6,873 nt of DNA. It comes from Mageeibacillus sp. UBA3708. Lineage in GTDB: Bacteria > Bacillota > Clostridia > Saccharofermentanales > Saccharofermentanaceae. Of the stretch, positions 6,788 to 6,873 are shown piece by piece. Location: positions 1 through 6,873 of the forward strand of contig DFIB01000056.1 of NCBI GenBank assembly GCA_002371375.1. The letters are read 5' to 3'. The notes under the pieces are model-generated. The model did not search any database. It saw only the letters and a program-made list of their open reading frames with translations, and had not been told where the DNA came from. Position 1 is the first letter of the stretch. Each line of letters starts with the position of its first letter. Position numbers and translations under genes: made by a program.

Positions 6788-6873
6788 ATTCTGACTGGTT
6801 CACTCACTCACTCACTCACGATAACGATATCGGCGTTCAAGCGTTTCAGAAGAAAAACGGCAATCCTTCCGAA
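6788..6873 (+). other. Right-edge segment with no assigned gene
   Basis: Beyond the fourth stem-loop the sequence holds the (TCAC)5 repeat, an 8-bp palindrome CGATATCG (6825-6832), and an A-rich, coding-like stretch from 6820 that would read DNDIGVQAFQKKNGNPSE. No ribosome binding site, start codon or known domain can be assigned before the window ends. It could be the beginning of a template repeat, of a leader to a next gene, or part of a partial gene in the frame opening at 6604. Confidence 0.3.
6800..6819 (+). repeat. (TCAC)5 tetranucleotide repeat
   Basis: Five perfect tandem copies of TCAC. A four-base unit changes reading frame with each gain or loss of a copy. The repeat lies within a frame that is open from 6604 to the window end, so it could matter if that frame is translated. 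Five units is short for a hypermutable tract. Confidence 0.85.

Noticed and set aside
6367..6807. Minus-strand open frame of 146 codons at the right end
   Set aside because: It is antisense to the acidic tail of the four-helix gene and to the hairpin region. Its Arg- and Cys-rich product is what GC-biased Glu/Gly/Ala codons give on the opposite strand.
6720..6873. A complete DGR template repeat
   Set aside because: The stretch lacks the dense AAC/AAT codon runs and the conserved C-type-lectin ending of typical template repeats, and no matching repeat is in the window. It can only be suggested as a neighbour of one.

Overview
The window reads as a chromosomal segment from an anaerobic Firmicute of class Clostridia, perhaps Lachnospiraceae. 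This is inferred from the family types (a Lachnospiraceae-style solute-binding protein, and a 'Chlor_Arch_YYY' membrane protein, which I recall outside Archaea and Chloroflexi mainly from Clostridium phytofermentans relatives), from mixed-GC codon use with many AGG and ATA codons, and from purine-rich ribosome binding sites. No sequence search was possible. I see no rRNA, tRNA, insertion sequence or CRISPR array.

Layout. (1) Positions 3-1949, plus strand: the 3' part of a large secreted protein that joins a beta-propeller-like N-terminal region to a family 1 extracellular solute-binding domain. Its true start lies upstream of the window. (2) Positions 1953-5799, minus strand: a two-gene operon. 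An FAD-dependent amine-oxidase-like flavoprotein (5799-4681) overlaps by 14 bp the start of a 913-residue polytopic membrane protein of the DUF2298/YYY family (4694-1953). This operon converges on gene 1, with only 3 bp between the two stop codons. (3) Positions 5800-6000: a divergent regulatory region with a good extended -10 promoter for the operon and three copies of TGATACG that look like an operator. (4) Positions 6001-6603, plus strand: a 200-residue protein with a predicted four-helix bundle resembling S23/Avd proteins, plus a long acidic low-complexity tail. (5) Positions 6604-6873: four consecutive stem-loops, one of them terminator-like, then a (TCAC)5 tetranucleotide repeat. A reading frame opens at the gene 4 stop and runs off the window.

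How they may work together. The flavoprotein and YYY protein are almost certainly co-expressed and translationally coupled, and plausibly act on a cell-surface glycan or lipid-linked sugar. The YYY family is thought to be related to GT-C glycosyltransferases. The substrate is unknown.

The most interesting part is the right end. An Avd-like four-helix protein followed directly by strongly structured sequence is the arrangement expected upstream of a template repeat and reverse transcriptase in a diversity-generating retroelement, or in a related RT system. Neither a template repeat nor an RT is visible here, so this is a hypothesis that the next 1-2 kb would settle.
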